The notes beneath the pieces are model-generated. The model saw only the letters and a program-made list of their open reading frames with translations, ran no database searches and was not told the DNA's origin. A stretch of 64,000 bases of DNA from Mastigias papua (lineage: Eukaryota > Cnidaria > Scyphozoa > Rhizostomeae > Mastigiidae): positions 15,629,782-15,693,781 of the forward strand of contig OZ025271.1 in NCBI GenBank assembly GCA_964019165.1, in the 5' to 3' direction. Positions 11,111 to 23,765 of this stretch are shown piece after piece. Within the stretch, counting starts at the first letter, position 1; each line of letters starts with the position of its first letter. Made by a program: the position numbers and the translations under genes.

Positions 11111-12371
11111 TTAAAAAAAAGAGAAAACAAGGATTACGCGATGAATATAATGAAATAGTATTCAGTCGGTCCAGATTCGGTTTCAGAACATGAAATCACT
11201 AAATAGGTGGCAACCACAAATACCGAGTGCGGAATTCTTCGGATTCGGGTTAATATAGCAGGTCATTGACGCCATAGACTTTTTGTCGATTTTTTGTGTA
11301 AGGTTATTCTCTTTGTAAAACTATCCGCAACTACCAACTATTTTTTGGTGTACGCAGATAGTAAATCAGAAATTGTGGTTTGTTAATTAAGGACCGTAGA
11401 CTTTTCATGCTGTAGGTACGGGCCTACTGAAGAGCGGTGTGTTAAATATTGGCCAAGAGAATTGCCCTGTGTTAAGAATACTGACCAAGAGAATTTCCCT
11501 GTGTTAAATACGGGCCATACGAGCTGTCTTGTTAGAATATGAATGCGTTGTGTTCAATATGGGCCAACAGAGTAACGATTTCCTAGACACGAAGCTAAAG
11601 AACTGCCTAGTATTACGTGTGGGCAAATGGAAATCCAGTGCGTTTAGTATATAGCATATATGCATTATGTTCATATGTGTCAGGGCCAATTGAATTCTGG
11701 GTCGTGCTGTTCAAGAACATAGGCGTAGTCGACTTGACCATAGGATCCTTTGGCCTCATCACCCCTCCCCACAGAATACAGTTAAGTGTCTGCCGCTAGC
11801 TGAGAGTAATATCAGACTCCATACAATGACAATTTCGCAGTTTATCCCATTACTATTCTCCATTGCTATTCTCTGTTTCCTTATTAATGATTTTTGTAGT
11901 CTGCGTTATGATTTACTCACCATATTGCTTTAGCCTCCATTTAGTGGAGAGGGAGATTTTGATACCGTCAGATGCTACATTTTGTCTTTGGTTTGTTCTT
12001 GTTGACGCTGTATTGCATTCGCTCACCATGCCCTTGCTTACTTTTTCGATTTCTCACTTCTACCCTTTCACATACCCATTTTAAAATCTGCATAGCTCTA
12101 CGGCAATATAGCGCTAGTACTCAGATTTGCATTCCCAACAGTAGTGCTCAGGTGTACCCATTTATCGGCTTCTTTTCACGTCTCTTCCCTTCTGTTCGTC
12201 CTATTGCTATATCAGCAATCCTTTTGAAATCCATCCTAGACATCCTTCCTTTATCAATCGACCTTTTTAACTTTATCTGTGATGACCTTCCTTTTCATTG
12301 TTGCCAGGAATCGATTCTCGCTAATTTTCCATAATTGCTTTGTCAGTGGAATTGAAGATCCGCATTTGCCC
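11111..12371. other. Intergenic, no gene seen
   Basis: Three repeats of a GTGTTAAATAyTGGCCAAGA-like phrase occur near 11435-11515. The 11860-12340 part is pyrimidine-rich, so its long hydrophobic ORFs are compositional. Confidence 0.35.
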
Positions 12372-12379
12372 GTCCAGAT

Positions 12380-12608
12380 CAGGGGTGGGCAGGGTAGGGC
12401 CCATGGCACACAGTCCGGCCCACTAAGAGATTTTTTGTGGCCCGTTTGTAGATAGCCCCATTCTTTGTCAACTTCTTTGTAGTGTGGATAATTTATCTCA
12501 AGTAAGTTCTGACTAATGCAAGTTTTCGTTAGTTTAGCTCAGTTTTGGCCCCCTTGACGAAAAGATTCGACGGACCGGGCCCACCCTCCGAATGGTTGCC
12601 CATCCCTG
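12380..12608. mobile_element. hAT-like MITE with 8-bp target duplication
   Basis: Starts CAGGGGTGGGCAGGGTAGGG and ends TTGCCCATCCCTG, the classic hAT-type terminus. The flanks GTCCAGAT (12372-12379) and GTCAAGAT (12609-12616) match at 7 of 8 bases. It is non-autonomous and 229 bp long. Confidence 0.75.
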
Positions 12609-12616
12609 GTCAAGAT

Positions 12617-13428
12617 TTATGCTGTACTTTCCTACGCTCTCTCAACGCCTGTCGCGTTCTCGGTAGAGCATCTCATGATGCGCTAAGGTCCAACCATGGC
12701 GACCGACAATCGTCTGTTCTATCATTCCTTACGCTGCATTTGATATATGACACTCGAAGGTCTCGAACCTCTCGCCACCTTTGTTCCATCGGAAGGTTTT
12801 CTCCCTTTCCTACCGCGTCGCACATGACAACTATTCAAAAGAGATCTAAGGTCCAACTACCTCGGTCCTGCAATCCCTGGTTCCACGATTTCATTTCATC
12901 CCCCTACATTCCACCTACCGTACTCATTTCTTTTAAAGCGAAAGTTCGAAATTTTTCCTATTATTCTGTCCATCTGCAGCGATTGTGTTTCATTAGGGAG
13001 AAGTTACCCGTCCGGAACACTCACGGATCTATTTCATATCTTTGGCTGGAAGACACAAATCAGTAACGGAAATTCCGATCTAGTCAACGTACTAACGAAC
13101 GTCCTCTCTCACTTTGGATTCTGATGGTAAAAGTCTGGTTACTGCGGACGAAATGCTGGTAACTTGAGTGGTGTACACATTTACTTGTCTCATTTTGAGG
13201 TAATTTTGCCTTTAATAGACTTTTCATTAAGAGGCTCTGCTTTAAAGAGCAGATTTTCTAGGCCCTTACAGCATCGTGACCTTTTGGTCTGGCATAGGAA
13301 GTTTGGTGCTTTGTCGCCTCAAGCTCTCGGGAATTTTTGTCTTCAGCTTACACAGTTTTCGTTTATCATGGGAGGTTGTTTGGGTCAAGTGCTACAGGTG
13401 CTCTGAACGTTTTCGCATTTTTCAGTAG
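12617..13428. other. Intergenic, no gene seen
   Basis: An ORF of 173 codons overlaps the hAT-like element and continues here. Because its start lies inside the transposon, I treat it as chance. Confidence 0.35.
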
Positions 13429-13580
13429 CATTCTCGCATTTCGCCTCATAACTCCAAATGCTTGAAGGTCAATGGTGACCTTATAAAATAAGACTAACAG
13501 TTATTTTCCGGGGTTAATTCCCAGATCCTCAAATATATCTAATATGCAAAAAACATACATACATACATACATACATACAT
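13429..13580 (+). repeat. Unit U, copy 1 (direct), ending in (CATA)n
   Basis: Starts GCATTCTCGCATTTCGCC and ends with a CATA tetranucleotide run. The same block recurs inverted at about 14091-14249 and direct at 14249-14407, with no difference that I could find in the non-microsatellite part. Confidence 0.9.
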
Positions 13581-14089
13581 ACACCCAAGCTGAGGTAGGA
13601 AAGTTTTCTTCTTATAAAAAAACGTGTATTGAATTAAAAACTTTTTGTAGTACAACGCGATCAGACCAGACCCAAACAGGAGGAACTGCTAAGCATTAGG
13701 CCTTAGAGCTCTGTATAACATGAATAGGTTCGGTTCGGTAACATGACAAGTTTAAGCCAGTAAGCAAATTTACGCCAAAGCGATCAGTTTTCACACGTAA
13801 CGGAGTAACACGGAGTAGTGTTTTCGTGCGTCCCTGCCTGGAGAGTTACAATCCATTCAAAGCTCATGTAAGTACAAACTCTGCATTCTTTCTAAGCTCA
13901 TAGCGTTTATTACCTTGGGAACAAAATCACATCTGGCCACAGAACTGACCTTCCACAAGCCCGGCAATAGAATTATTCATTACATACATAGATGTATCAT
14001 GTAAATGGCAATCACAATTCCCTTAATTCATTTGATGAATCAAAGGATAATAAAAAACAGTTAACCAAACTACTTGAGCTTTAATAAGA

Positions 14090-14090
<1 letters not shown>
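13581..14090 (+). repeat. 510-bp inverted repeat, left arm
   Basis: Exact reverse complement, by eye, of 14562-15071 over equal length. Its first 48 bp are the terminal part of a TACACG-end MITE that is complete only at the right arm (15024-15635). The left arm is therefore the secondary copy, broken inside the MITE. Confidence 0.92.
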
Positions 14091-14122
<32 letters not shown>

Positions 14123-14248
14123 TGTATGTTTTTTGCATATTAGATATATTTGAGGATCTGGGAATTAACCCCGGAAAATAACTGTTAGTCTTATTTTATA
14201 AGGTCACCATTGACCTTCAAGCATTTGGAGTTATGAGGCGAAATGCGA

Positions 14249-14249
<1 letters not shown>
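14091..14249 (-). repeat. Unit U, copy 2 (inverted)
   Basis: Reverse complement of copy 1, starting in a (TATG)n run. It abuts copy 3 head to head; the turn-around point has a 3-base asymmetric centre (CAT). Confidence 0.92.
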
Positions 14250-14508
<259 letters not shown>

Positions 14509-14561
14509 CGTTTTTTGTATATTTCATGAATTATACGTAAGGTACTTTTCTATAAAACAAT

Positions 14562-15071
14562 TTCTTATTAAAGCTCAAGTAGTTTGGTTAACTGTTTTTT
14601 ATTATCCTTTGATTCATCAAATGAATTAAGGGAATTGTGATTGCCATTTACATGATACATCTATGTATGTAATGAATAATTCTATTGCCGGGCTTGTGGA
14701 AGGTCAGTTCTGTGGCCAGATGTGATTTTGTTCCCAAGGTAATAAACGCTATGAGCTTAGAAAGAATGCAGAGTTTGTACTTACATGAGCTTTGAATGGA
14801 TTGTAACTCTCCAGGCAGGGACGCACGAAAACACTACTCCGTGTTACTCCGTTACGTGTGAAAACTGATCGCTTTGGCGTAAATTTGCTTACTGGCTTAA
14901 ACTTGTCATGTTACCGAACCGAACCTATTCATGTTATACAGAGCTCTAAGGCCTAATGCTTAGCAGTTCCTCCTGTTTGGGTCTGGTCTGATCGCGTTGT
15001 ACTACAAAAAGTTTTTAATTCAATACACGTTTTTTTATAAGAAGAAAACTTTCCTACCTCAGCTTGGGTGT
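14562..15071 (-). repeat. 510-bp inverted repeat, right arm
   Basis: Mirror of 13581-14090. It runs from unique sequence into the intact end of the MITE at 15024, so this is the original locus. Confidence 0.92.
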
Positions 15072-15635
15072 TTCTTTAATAGTTTGTCAAATCCAGTCTT
15101 AAATATTTCATAAGTGTTTCTTAAATTTCTTAAAATCTCCTTTTGCATCAAGGCAGCTCGCAGCTGTTAGACAAAAAAAGTTTTATTTGAAAACATTTGA
15201 GCGATAGATGTTATTTGTATTTTGTTTTCCAGGCTCATAAAAAAATTTCACGCAAAGAGAGATTTTTCAAGTTTATTTTAGAAACTCAGCCTGCCTTTGT
15301 TTCTTAAGGGGACCGGCCATTAACTCTTTCAGGGGAGGCAGTGTAAGACATCTAGGGGGGGGGGGCAAAATTCTGCTCACTCAATTAGAGGGGATGAAAA
15401 ATAAAGAGCAGTTTGAAAGAAGGGATATAGAATTTCTTCTGAAGCCCTGGAGTGGGGTACCAAATTTTTACATAAATCTGAAAGAGTGGGACGAAAATTC
15501 CATCAAATATATGAAAATGTCTTCTACGCCCTCTCCACAAGTAATTAATGCCCCTTCCTTAAATGTCTCGTAATTTTTGCCTTACTTGAGCCTTAAGTTT
15601 CTTATAGACTGGTCTTTTGTAAAGGAAGAATGTGT
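15024..15635 (-). mobile_element. TACACG-end MITE with a nested Harbinger-like MITE
   Basis: Left end TACACGTTTTTTTATAAGAA. The body shares AACATTTGAGCGATAGATG and CTCAGCCTGCCTTTG with 6066-6900 and 36860-37197. It ends in a decayed TTCTTATAGACTGG...TGTG. The insertion at 15307-15558 splits it. Confidence 0.6.
15307..15558. mobile_element. PIF/Harbinger-like MITE, purine-rich type
   Basis: Starts AGGGGACCGGCCATTAAC and ends ATTAATGCCCCTTCC, with TTA on both sides (15304-15306, 15559-15561). The interior matches 5516-5756 (G-run, AAAATTCTGC, TTCCATCAAATATAT). Confidence 0.65.
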
Positions 15636-16045
15636 TTGATTCCTTCTTCTTCTTCATTGACTTCTTCATTTGTACTGCTTGTAAAGTGGTTCCATGGAAT
15701 TAGAACATGTGTAATGACAACGGAAAAGTTTCCAGAACTCTGATTAAAAGAGGACCTATTGAGAGAACAGTACCAAATGAAGTTAAAACCCTATTAAATT
15801 CGTGGGCTATGCACAGAATACTTTTAATTCTCATGCCAAGATAAATGCGATTGGGGGCGATGGAGAAAAGTGAGGGGGCGCTGATAGTAAGTAAGTTGAG
15901 TGCAACGTCAGTGTTTGAAGTGTTTGTTACATTTGTTTATCGGTAAAAATCTCGGCATGGGTGGGTAAAAGTTCTTAGACGGTGCGTAATATATCTGCTG
16001 GGATATCGAACGAAGGCAAATAAGTGACGATTGTCCTTGAAATTA
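15636..16045. other. Intergenic, no gene seen
   Basis: No recognisable element or splice-flanked frame. Confidence 0.3.
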
Positions 16046-16200
16046 GGGAGCGGTCATTATTTATGACTGGGGTGGGGACTGAAGAGAAAATGGCGTGGTA
16101 GCAGAAAAAATAAGCTGTGTTAGGTGGGGTAGCAGAATAATTTTTGAACACAGGAGTAGTGTAAAAACATATGCCATATTTAAGCATAAATGCAGCCTTA
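16046..16200. mobile_element. Partial Harbinger-like MITE end
   Basis: TTA followed by GGGAGCGGTCATTATTTA and GACTGAAGAGAAA, the left end of the 3583-3861 family. I cannot find a matching right end. Confidence 0.45.
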
Positions 16201-16542
16201 CTTTACTGTTTTCCTTCGGTGGGGTAAAGAAAAATTTGACTTGTGTAGCTGTTGTGCCCAACTCTACCCCTTATTTTTACTCTCATTATTTCGGGGAGTT
16301 TCCCCTTTTGGCTGCTGTGTTTTCGGATGGCGACGATTTCTTGACATTGATTTACCAATGGTACTCAATTACGTTCCAAAAAGACGATGTGGATGTATCA
16401 CATACACATCTTGCTGCAAAAGCCGTCGTTGATTTTTGGGTTTTCTGTTGAAATTTACATAAAAACCGTCGCTTGTGGGTAATTATGGTGTCTTGTTCGA
16501 ACCTATCGGTGACTCTCCTTTGCTGCACCCCCACTGAAAAGT

Positions 16543-16772
16543 CCGGGCTCCGTTTTCACTAGAGATGTTGATCCGGATATATATTTATCCATATAAAAAT
16601 TTATAGGACTAGGCCTCCCGCTCACACGTGAGAAATTTTTCCGGAAAAATATTTAGTTGCTTTGCAGTATAAATGTTTATCCGGTAGAGTGCAAACGAAA
16701 ACTATCCGCATAAATTTGTATACGGATATGTATTTATCCGGATAAATATATTTAGCTTAAACAGGGTCCGAG
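16543..16772. mobile_element. MITE-like inverted-repeat element
   Basis: Outer ends CCGGGCTCCGTTTTCACTA and TAGCTTAAACAGGGTCCG are imperfect inverted repeats. Inner (A/T)TCCGGATA words near both ends extend the hairpin. Confidence 0.4.
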
Positions 16773-17156
16773 TGTACATCCTCATTTAACACCTTTCGCG
16801 TTGCAGGATTGTGAACTGCACTCGTTAACAACCTTGCCTGAAACCGGTTGGCAATTAGGTGTTTCCGTTCAATTTAATTACCGTGAAGACACTGGGAAAT
16901 TAGGAAATCAGAGCAGTGTTCTGGTTGTCCGGGCATCTTTGTACATGGGTCGTTATGATAATTCGAATTTCCGGGCAATTGAGTCGCTTAAAGCTGGTAA
17001 ATTATGTAGAGTACCCGTTGACTTTGCAAGCCTGTGTGAACTGATTTTATCTGCTGGGCTATTTTGGTACATTCTAGATATGTCTTTCACGGCTTCACAA
17101 AACGCATGGCTTTGAAGTAGATTCTGTAAATGGTTGGCCGTTGTTTCGTCGTCTGC
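16773..17156. other. Intergenic, no gene seen
   Basis: A 104-codon ORF begins just after a TTGCAG at 16805. It lacks a recognisable domain and a clear donor, so I do not call an exon. Confidence 0.3.
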
Positions 17157-17310
17157 AGACATTTCTATAAACGTCTTTTTGTAGGAATATGGCTTATAGG
17201 AAAGCAGTACTTGGCTGCTCAAAAAGTTAAGAAAGTTCAGTACTGATTTTCGGATACAGAAGAAAGTCAATAATTTTGTGTATTGCCTGTATTTCTTTGA
17301 AGCACTGTAG
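17157..17310 (+). mobile_element. CAGTACT-type MITE fragment
   Basis: Contains AAGCAGTACTTGGCTGCTC and AGTTAAGAAAGTTCAGTACT, almost as in 21674-22018. Confidence 0.4.
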
Positions 17311-18026
17311 TACTGAGCGAAAAAACACTTACTTTTAATCTTGTATTGCTGAATACCCAGCAGAAGTCTTTACACTTATGTGTTATGGTTCTCTTGTACA
17401 TTTCAGAAGTTCGTAGGAATTATCTGCCCTCCCCCCTTGCATGGAGTCAGCAGATTTACAAATGGTAGGCCTAATGTATGTATTAGATGTATGTATTGGC
17501 GGGCACTTGGGGGCGAGAGGGGAGCAGTAGCCCCCTCCAGAAGCATTCCATAGAGCTTGGTCTGGAGACTCCCTTGGTCATTTTGCTCCTTCAATAAGCA
17601 TCCAAATTGCCCGTTACCCAGTGAATGGCCATTGTGGAGTGTTCGTGGTGTCTTTGAGTGGGAGCTTGTATTTCGAAATTGCAGTTGGCTAGTCTTGTGT
17701 TGACCTTATTCTTTGAGTGGCGTCTCGTACCCATTAAAGTTAATTAAAAGCCTGTTTGTATATAAAGCCAACTCATAACAATAAGACCGACAAGTTCGTC
17801 ATGATTTTAGGACACCTTCCATTTCTGGAAACAAGCCGAAGCTCGTCTTTTATGAGATAGAATTGTGAAGTGAAATCCTTCTCGAACAACGAGAGGCGCC
17901 CAAGTAGAGGTGCGTGATGCAACGCAAGGGAGGGCGCTTGTGACGCGTTTCTGTTATGGTAATTAATTTGTGCAAACTATATTTTATTACCGTAATTGTA
18001 TTTTTCGTAAGACACTCTCCTCCACA

Positions 18027-18442
<416 letters not shown>

Positions 18443-19336
18443 TATCAAAGACATCAAACTCCATGGGAGTACCTTAGTGTTTTCTTTCGTACTTTTTTAT
18501 TCCGGGCAGTTGATCATAATAGGAAAATCCTCCATAATTAGCTTCATTTGACTTGTTGATCAATCTGGTTAGCCCATCCCAGAAGGATAAAGCCTAGAAT
18601 TCGCCCTAGGGCAAGCACCGAAGTGCGGCACCATTTGCAGTTAAATTTGGTCGACGTTTAGACGATTAGCCAGCTATAAAATAGCTCACATCTTTTTGAC
18701 TTTACATTTTGTTATTTCATTCTCGGCGCCTCGTTCTTAATCCTACGGAAATTCTTGAAGATTACTTTCCTTTTTTTTATTACCTTTCACCGTTTAATTT
18801 TTCTTTGGAATTAGAGGCAGTGTGCGACGTGTCAGCATACCTCTCCTGGTCAGACCTCACTCTCGTTTCTAATGTCAGACCTCAGTCTCGTTTCTAGTGT
18901 TAGACGTCACGCACGTTGTCCGCCTGTTCTTTGTCCTAAATCCTTACGGCCCCGGGTTTGTGGGATTTTCAGTTGGTTCCAGGTAAACGAACTGGTCGAC
19001 ATTTTTAGGGAGAAGTGATGCCAGGATAAATGCATTTTGTTTACTTTTTAAACTGCATCGTTAGATAATCACCGCCACCATCATGATCATCATCATAATT
19101 ATCATAATGATATAGAAAAGAGTAACATAAAATACATTGACTAAAATTCAAGCCATTTGTTTGAAGAGCTCTTTTTGTGACAGTGTAGATCTGTAGACAT
19201 TTCTTAGTTTAGGACCGGTCCGCAGTTGTCCGAATTTTTGGCTTATCTGAAATTTCGGTCTGCTTCTCACAACTTTCTTGTTCAACTTGTTCGTATAAGC
19301 TAGGATGCACTAGTTTTTAAACCTACAGCACTCGGG
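18443..19336. other. Intergenic or intron, no gene seen
   Basis: A small tandem TCAGACCTCACTCTCGTTTCT repeat (three decayed units, about 18850-18910) is the only structure seen. Confidence 0.3.
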
Positions 19337-19506
19337 CAGTCCTTGGCAACAAAATCGCCCGTGTGCGGTAGTCATTGACAATATGTTTTCGTCCTGAGCG
19401 GCAAATTTTCGATATCAAACATGTTTGTATTTGGAATCTGTCCCTGATGACAAAAGTGTTTTATGATTGACTACCGCACACGGGTGATTTTTGTCTCCAA
19501 GTACTG
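19337..19506. repeat. Inverted repeat, about 42-bp arms
   Basis: Arms 19337-19378 and 19464-19506 share CGTGTGCGGTAGTCA with its complement, separated by about 85 bp. A third partial copy (AATCGCCCGTGTACGGCA) follows at about 19549-19566. It may be a small MITE or a structured RNA. Confidence 0.6.
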
Positions 19507-19633
19507 TGATTTCTGTCCTATGGGATTGCGGTTTTTGTCGCTGAGGACATAAATCGCCCGTGTACGGCATGTTTTAGATGAACATTCTGGTGAAGTATCA
19601 GAGTTCATGATGTTTCGTTTTTTCTCTTTGCAG

Positions 19634-19914
19634 AGGAGATTTGGAGGAAGTTTGTAGGCAGTTAGTTATCGAGGAAAACGTGTCGCAAATCATCGAGCAA
19701 CTTGGCGGAGGTAAAACTGGTAAAATAAGTTACGAGGACTTTTGTCGTAATAAATCGATACTCGTAAGTGGCATGAACACTGGCCATACTTCGAGCTCAG
19801 AATCGAACTCAGCACCCGAATTTTGGACTGATACAGAGTATCATACAAAGAAGAAGCCCGTAGACGGGGCGATACCAAAAAGAAAGGAAAAGGACAATAA
19901 AATGGAGAGAAACG
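19634..19914 (+). CDS. MCC: MCC-like gene, exon A (EF-hand-like segment)
   Basis: Acceptor TTTCTCTTTGCAG precedes 19634 and donor AACG|GTGAGT follows 19914. The exon carries one leading base, 93 codons and one trailing base. It encodes GDLEEVCRQL...IIEQLGGGKTGKISYEDFC, which looks like the exiting helix of one EF-hand and the start of a second. A Ser- and Lys-rich linker follows (TGHTSSSESNS, PKRKEKDNKME). The trailing G joins the GT that opens the exon at 25614 to make a Gly codon, so the phases fit. MCC is a coiled-coil regulator of Wnt signalling and cell polarity; the assignment rests mainly on the downstream exons. The preceding exon, which should hold the first EF-hand helix, was not found. 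Confidence 0.7.
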
Positions 19915-20057
19915 GTGAGTTTGCCAGGCTCAGTGTCTTGAAGTATTATTGTTGCAGTTTTGAAATTGAAGCATCATGATCGGACGTCAGTCTTGTTGAT
20001 ATATATACTCGAATATAATGAAATATAATTGAATTTGACATTATATAGTGAAACATA

Positions 20058-20175
20058 TTATAATATAATAAAATATATAATATAATATAAGATAATATAA
20101 TATAATATAATATAATATAATATAATATAATATAATATAATATAATATTATATAATGTAATGTAATGTAATATTA
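20058..20175. repeat. (TAATA)n microsatellite
   Basis: Pentanucleotide run drifting into TAATG units. Similar arrays occur at 22102-22410. Confidence 0.85.
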
Positions 20176-20511
20176 AAATATGATTTGATATTATGTAGTA
20201 TGACATAGTGGATATTATTATCATTATCAATCTTTGATATAGACGTATAGAATATACACTTTAGCTGTTGTATGGAGATTGTGGCCTACTATTTTTTATC
20301 TATTTTAAGCTGTAAAAAATGATTTTATTAGAAATTTAATATACTGTATTTTATGTTAGATATAGAACTTTCTTTATATTTGAAACAATTATGTGGGCTA
20401 TGTAGATGTTACATACTGTTATTATGTTGCAAACTGTATGAAAGGCTTGCATAGCTCGCAATACTGAGTATCTGTTTGCACCTTTGAAATTCCATAGAGC
20501 ATTTCCAATAC

Positions 20512-20585
20512 TATAATACTATAATACAATAATACTATAATACTATAATACTATAATACTATAATACTATAATACTATAATAATA
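20512..20585. repeat. (CTATAATA)n microsatellite
   Basis: 8-bp units repeated about nine times with one variant. Confidence 0.85.
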
Positions 20586-20924
20586 TATTCGTGTAATAAT
20601 ATAACGAATCTTTAAGCAGGATATACATTTCAACAAAATTGCTGAATAAATCAGTATGTGTCCTGTATTGACAGGAAATGAAAGAAAACCTAAAATATTT
20701 CTATTTGGTGAAAAACCTACAGTAAATTAAAATTAATATAAGTTGTAATATAGACAAATATATAATGTAAACAAATATATAATGTAAACAAATTCCAGAT
20801 ATATTATAGGTTTTAAAAGAAATGTTTCCTTATCAGTTCTTAGAATTGCTTTGATTTACTCTTAAAGTGCCAAATGAATAAGAGTAGCAGTTTGAATAAC
20901 TGGGGTGTATGTAATATTTTTATA

Positions 20925-21135
20925 ATAATAATAGTATTAGCCATGGATGGGTTTCACAAGTCATTTCAGGTGTAAGCTAGCTGAAAAGCACGATTTCTCA
21001 CTTTACATTGTGCCCAATCGAATTACAAGCTCAAAAAGTAGATAGGTGTTTGGAATAAGGATATCCTTGGTGGATTTTTGTCAAAAATTAATAAGTGGGG
21101 TGCGGGTGCGTTTATTCAAGACTCAAAAAGTAGAT
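20925..21135 (+). repeat. Dispersed repeat, copy 2 (pair with 9900-10140)
   Basis: Contains GGGTTTCACAAGTCATTT, ATCGAATTACAAGCTC, GGAATAAGGATATCCT and AATTAATAAGTGGGG in the same order as the first copy. It lies in the intron between MCC exons A and B. Confidence 0.5.
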
Positions 21136-21673
21136 GGCTATGCGTGGATTTATCATTGAAGAAAAGCAAGGGAGCTTAGCCTAAATTGGCTGCACGATTG
21201 TCTAATGAGAGGCTGTGCAGATTCTCTGATAGTATTCCGTGATTTTAATTTGGATTGGAGTTGTGCCATATTGCACAAAAAACAACAGTTTGAAATCACA
21301 GATTTGAATTTTTAATTGTAGCTTCTATTCATAGTGAGGCGACTTTTTGAAATTTCACTTGAGTTTATTGAAAAGTACAGATTAAACCTCCATGGCTGGT
21401 CAGTGGACTTTTTGTGTTGATTTTAATCCGATTTTTTGCCCGTGGAATTTGCGCCTTTGTCTCAAGTAATGCCAGTAATCCACAGAATTAGGCACATTTG
21501 TGTCTTGACAAATTTTAAAGGAGACTCAGCGCGCAGGTATATCATAGACACGTTAATTTGACCGAAAAGCTATGTATTTTGTTGGCGTGCGTCAGAGGAA
21601 GCAGTTTCCATTTCTCAGCTATTGAGGCCTGGGATATTGCACAGATAAAAGTACGTGAGTTACACATGTTATA

Positions 21674-22018
21674 TACACGTGTTTTTTATGAGAAAGTGTG
21701 TTATAAGAAGGCAGTACTCGGCTGCTCAAAAAGTTAAGAAAGTTCAGTACTGGATTTCTGAGACCTAAAAATGTCGATATGTTAATAGACACTATATATT
21801 CCAGTTCTTACGCAAGCTTATCACCTCTTTTCCTTAATTTGCACAGATTTCCTATGAAAATATATGTACTTCAGTACTATATTTGTATGTTTGTGTAGTG
21901 CCTGTCTGCCTGCTTAACAGGCAGTGGTACACAAGCTTGAAAATTCTCGTTAAGAAATCTTATGCAAGTTTCAGTACTGAAATCGTTAGAAAGTCGAGAA
22001 AGGTTTACTACACACTTT
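21674..22018 (+). mobile_element. CAGTACT-type MITE
   Basis: Left TACACGTGTTTTTTATGAG then GGCAGTACTCGGCTGCTC; right TTTCAGTACTGAAATCG then CTACACACTTTTGG. The ends relate it to the TACACG-end superfamily. Confidence 0.45.
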
Positions 22019-22101
22019 TGGTAAGAATACCTAAAAATTTCGCGGAGCCTCCATAGTTCTTTATTTTGAGCGTTAGAATATATTTTTATTCTGATTTTAC
22101 A

Positions 22102-22410
22102 ATAATATAATGTAATGTAATGTAATGTAATATAATGTAATGTAATAATTTAATATAATATTATATGATATAGTATAATATAATATTATAGTATAGTGTA
22201 ATGCAATATGATTTTATTATGTTGTAGTAGTATGCAGTATAATGTAATATGAAATATTATATAATATGACATAGCTGGATATTACTATCATTATCATCAT
22301 CAATCGTGTATATAATATAGTATAGTATAATATAATATAATATAATATAATATAATATAATATAATATAATATATAATATATAGTATATAATATATAATA
22401 TATAATATAT
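22102..22410. repeat. AT-rich (TAATG/TAATA)n microsatellite
   Basis: Two blocks of pentanucleotide repeat with a non-repetitive gap near 22215-22310. Confidence 0.8.
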
Positions 22411-23454
22411 AAGTAAATAACAAAATCATTGTTTGTTTGTTACTAAAGGAAATGCAACTAACTGAAATAATAGCGTATCGCTTGTGAAATACTATAGTCG
22501 AGCTCAGACGAGCTGGTCTCTTGGACGTTTTTTATAGAAAAGTTATTTTGCCCGGTACTGAAAATTCCTTGTGTAGCACTATCAGCAGCTCGTTTATGAA
22601 TTCATTACAATGTTTTGGCTTAATGTTTTGTTTTGTGCGTTAGCCGATTGTTCCACTCCTTTTTAAGTTAAGTATTGGTAATACTCTGTGGTTGTCAAAA
22701 GCGCATTGTTGTTATTTCCCATGGCCGTAATTAACGACCACAGTATTTTAAATGATTTACGAATCGCATTGACAGTGATAAGATTTGTAAAGATTTCCAA
22801 TCAAAATCCGTCAATAGAAGATGGGAAGATGGACCAATTTCATTAGGGATATTGAAAGGTTGTTGGCGGTTATTTGGTCAGCGTGTTTCGTTTATCTGAC
22901 GAGACGCCGGTTTACGAGCGATCGAGGTCTGCTTTGCAAGATCAGTAGAAGGGTTTAGACGCAGATCTCGGCATAATGTTGTAACAGCATTGAAAGGAGA
23001 CATTATCAGAGCGAGATTAGTGAAAGATACTGTCCAAGTCGCATTGTGGACAAAAATGTTATTATATTGAATAGATGAGGTCTTTGGCATAGCACCGCAA
23101 AGCTGGAGTGATTTCAGAAGTTAGCCGGTTGAGTACCAAAATTAGACATTTACATGGGACATACATGTTAATCTGTGTTCATAAATTTCACTTAATTTTC
23201 ATTGATAACTCTTTACCCACGAATACCCTATCAGCATGAATAAATAACTACTAAAGTAAATAAATTCTTTAATATGATCAAACAAAACATGTCTTTTCTA
23301 CTTAGGGATCGTGCTTTGGGAATCTATTAACTTTTTAGGAATTCCTTCAAGTTTATGTTGTATAGAGAGATTGTGGAGCTCTTCCTGATGTTCCTTGGAC
23401 TTTCATCCCATGTTTTGGCACCAGAGTAAGAGAATTCTAGATTTCACCTCGGGA
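22411..23454. other. MCC intron, no exon seen
   Basis: No splice-flanked open frame or repeat end is recognised, apart from a TTTTTTATAGAAAAG at about 22529 that may be another MITE remnant. Confidence 0.3.
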
Positions 23455-23479
23455 TTTCAATATCAATATGGTCCATATG

Positions 23480-23765
23480 TGTTAATGCGTGCCATTCATA
23501 TGCACATTTATTTGCGTGTCAGTACGTAGGTGTACAGGTATACATGTGCGCACATACGTGAACATATACGTAAGTGTGCATATATAAGTGTGCACACATA
23601 CTTGTAGATACATGCGGTGCGTGCATACGTATGCATGTGTACGTGTGCATACATACGTTTGCGCACATGCGTGTGCGTACGTAGTAAGTGTGCATATATG
23701 TCTGCATACATACTTGTACCTTGTACATGCATACGCATGCGTACATATGTGTTCGTAGATATCAA
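23480..23765. repeat. Alternating purine-pyrimidine tract (Z-DNA candidate)
   Basis: Nearly continuous CATACGTG/TGTGCATA/GTGCGCACA words without a fixed period. Long runs alternate R and Y, rich in CA/TG and CG steps, which favours left-handed Z-DNA. Confidence 0.7.

Noticed and set aside
12545..13066. 173-codon ORF as a gene
   Set aside because: Its start lies inside the hAT-like MITE, there are no recognisable domains, and no splice support.
16805..17115. Open frame after TTGCAG as an MCC exon
   Set aside because: No donor at a plausible place and no resemblance to the EF-hand half that is expected upstream of exon A.
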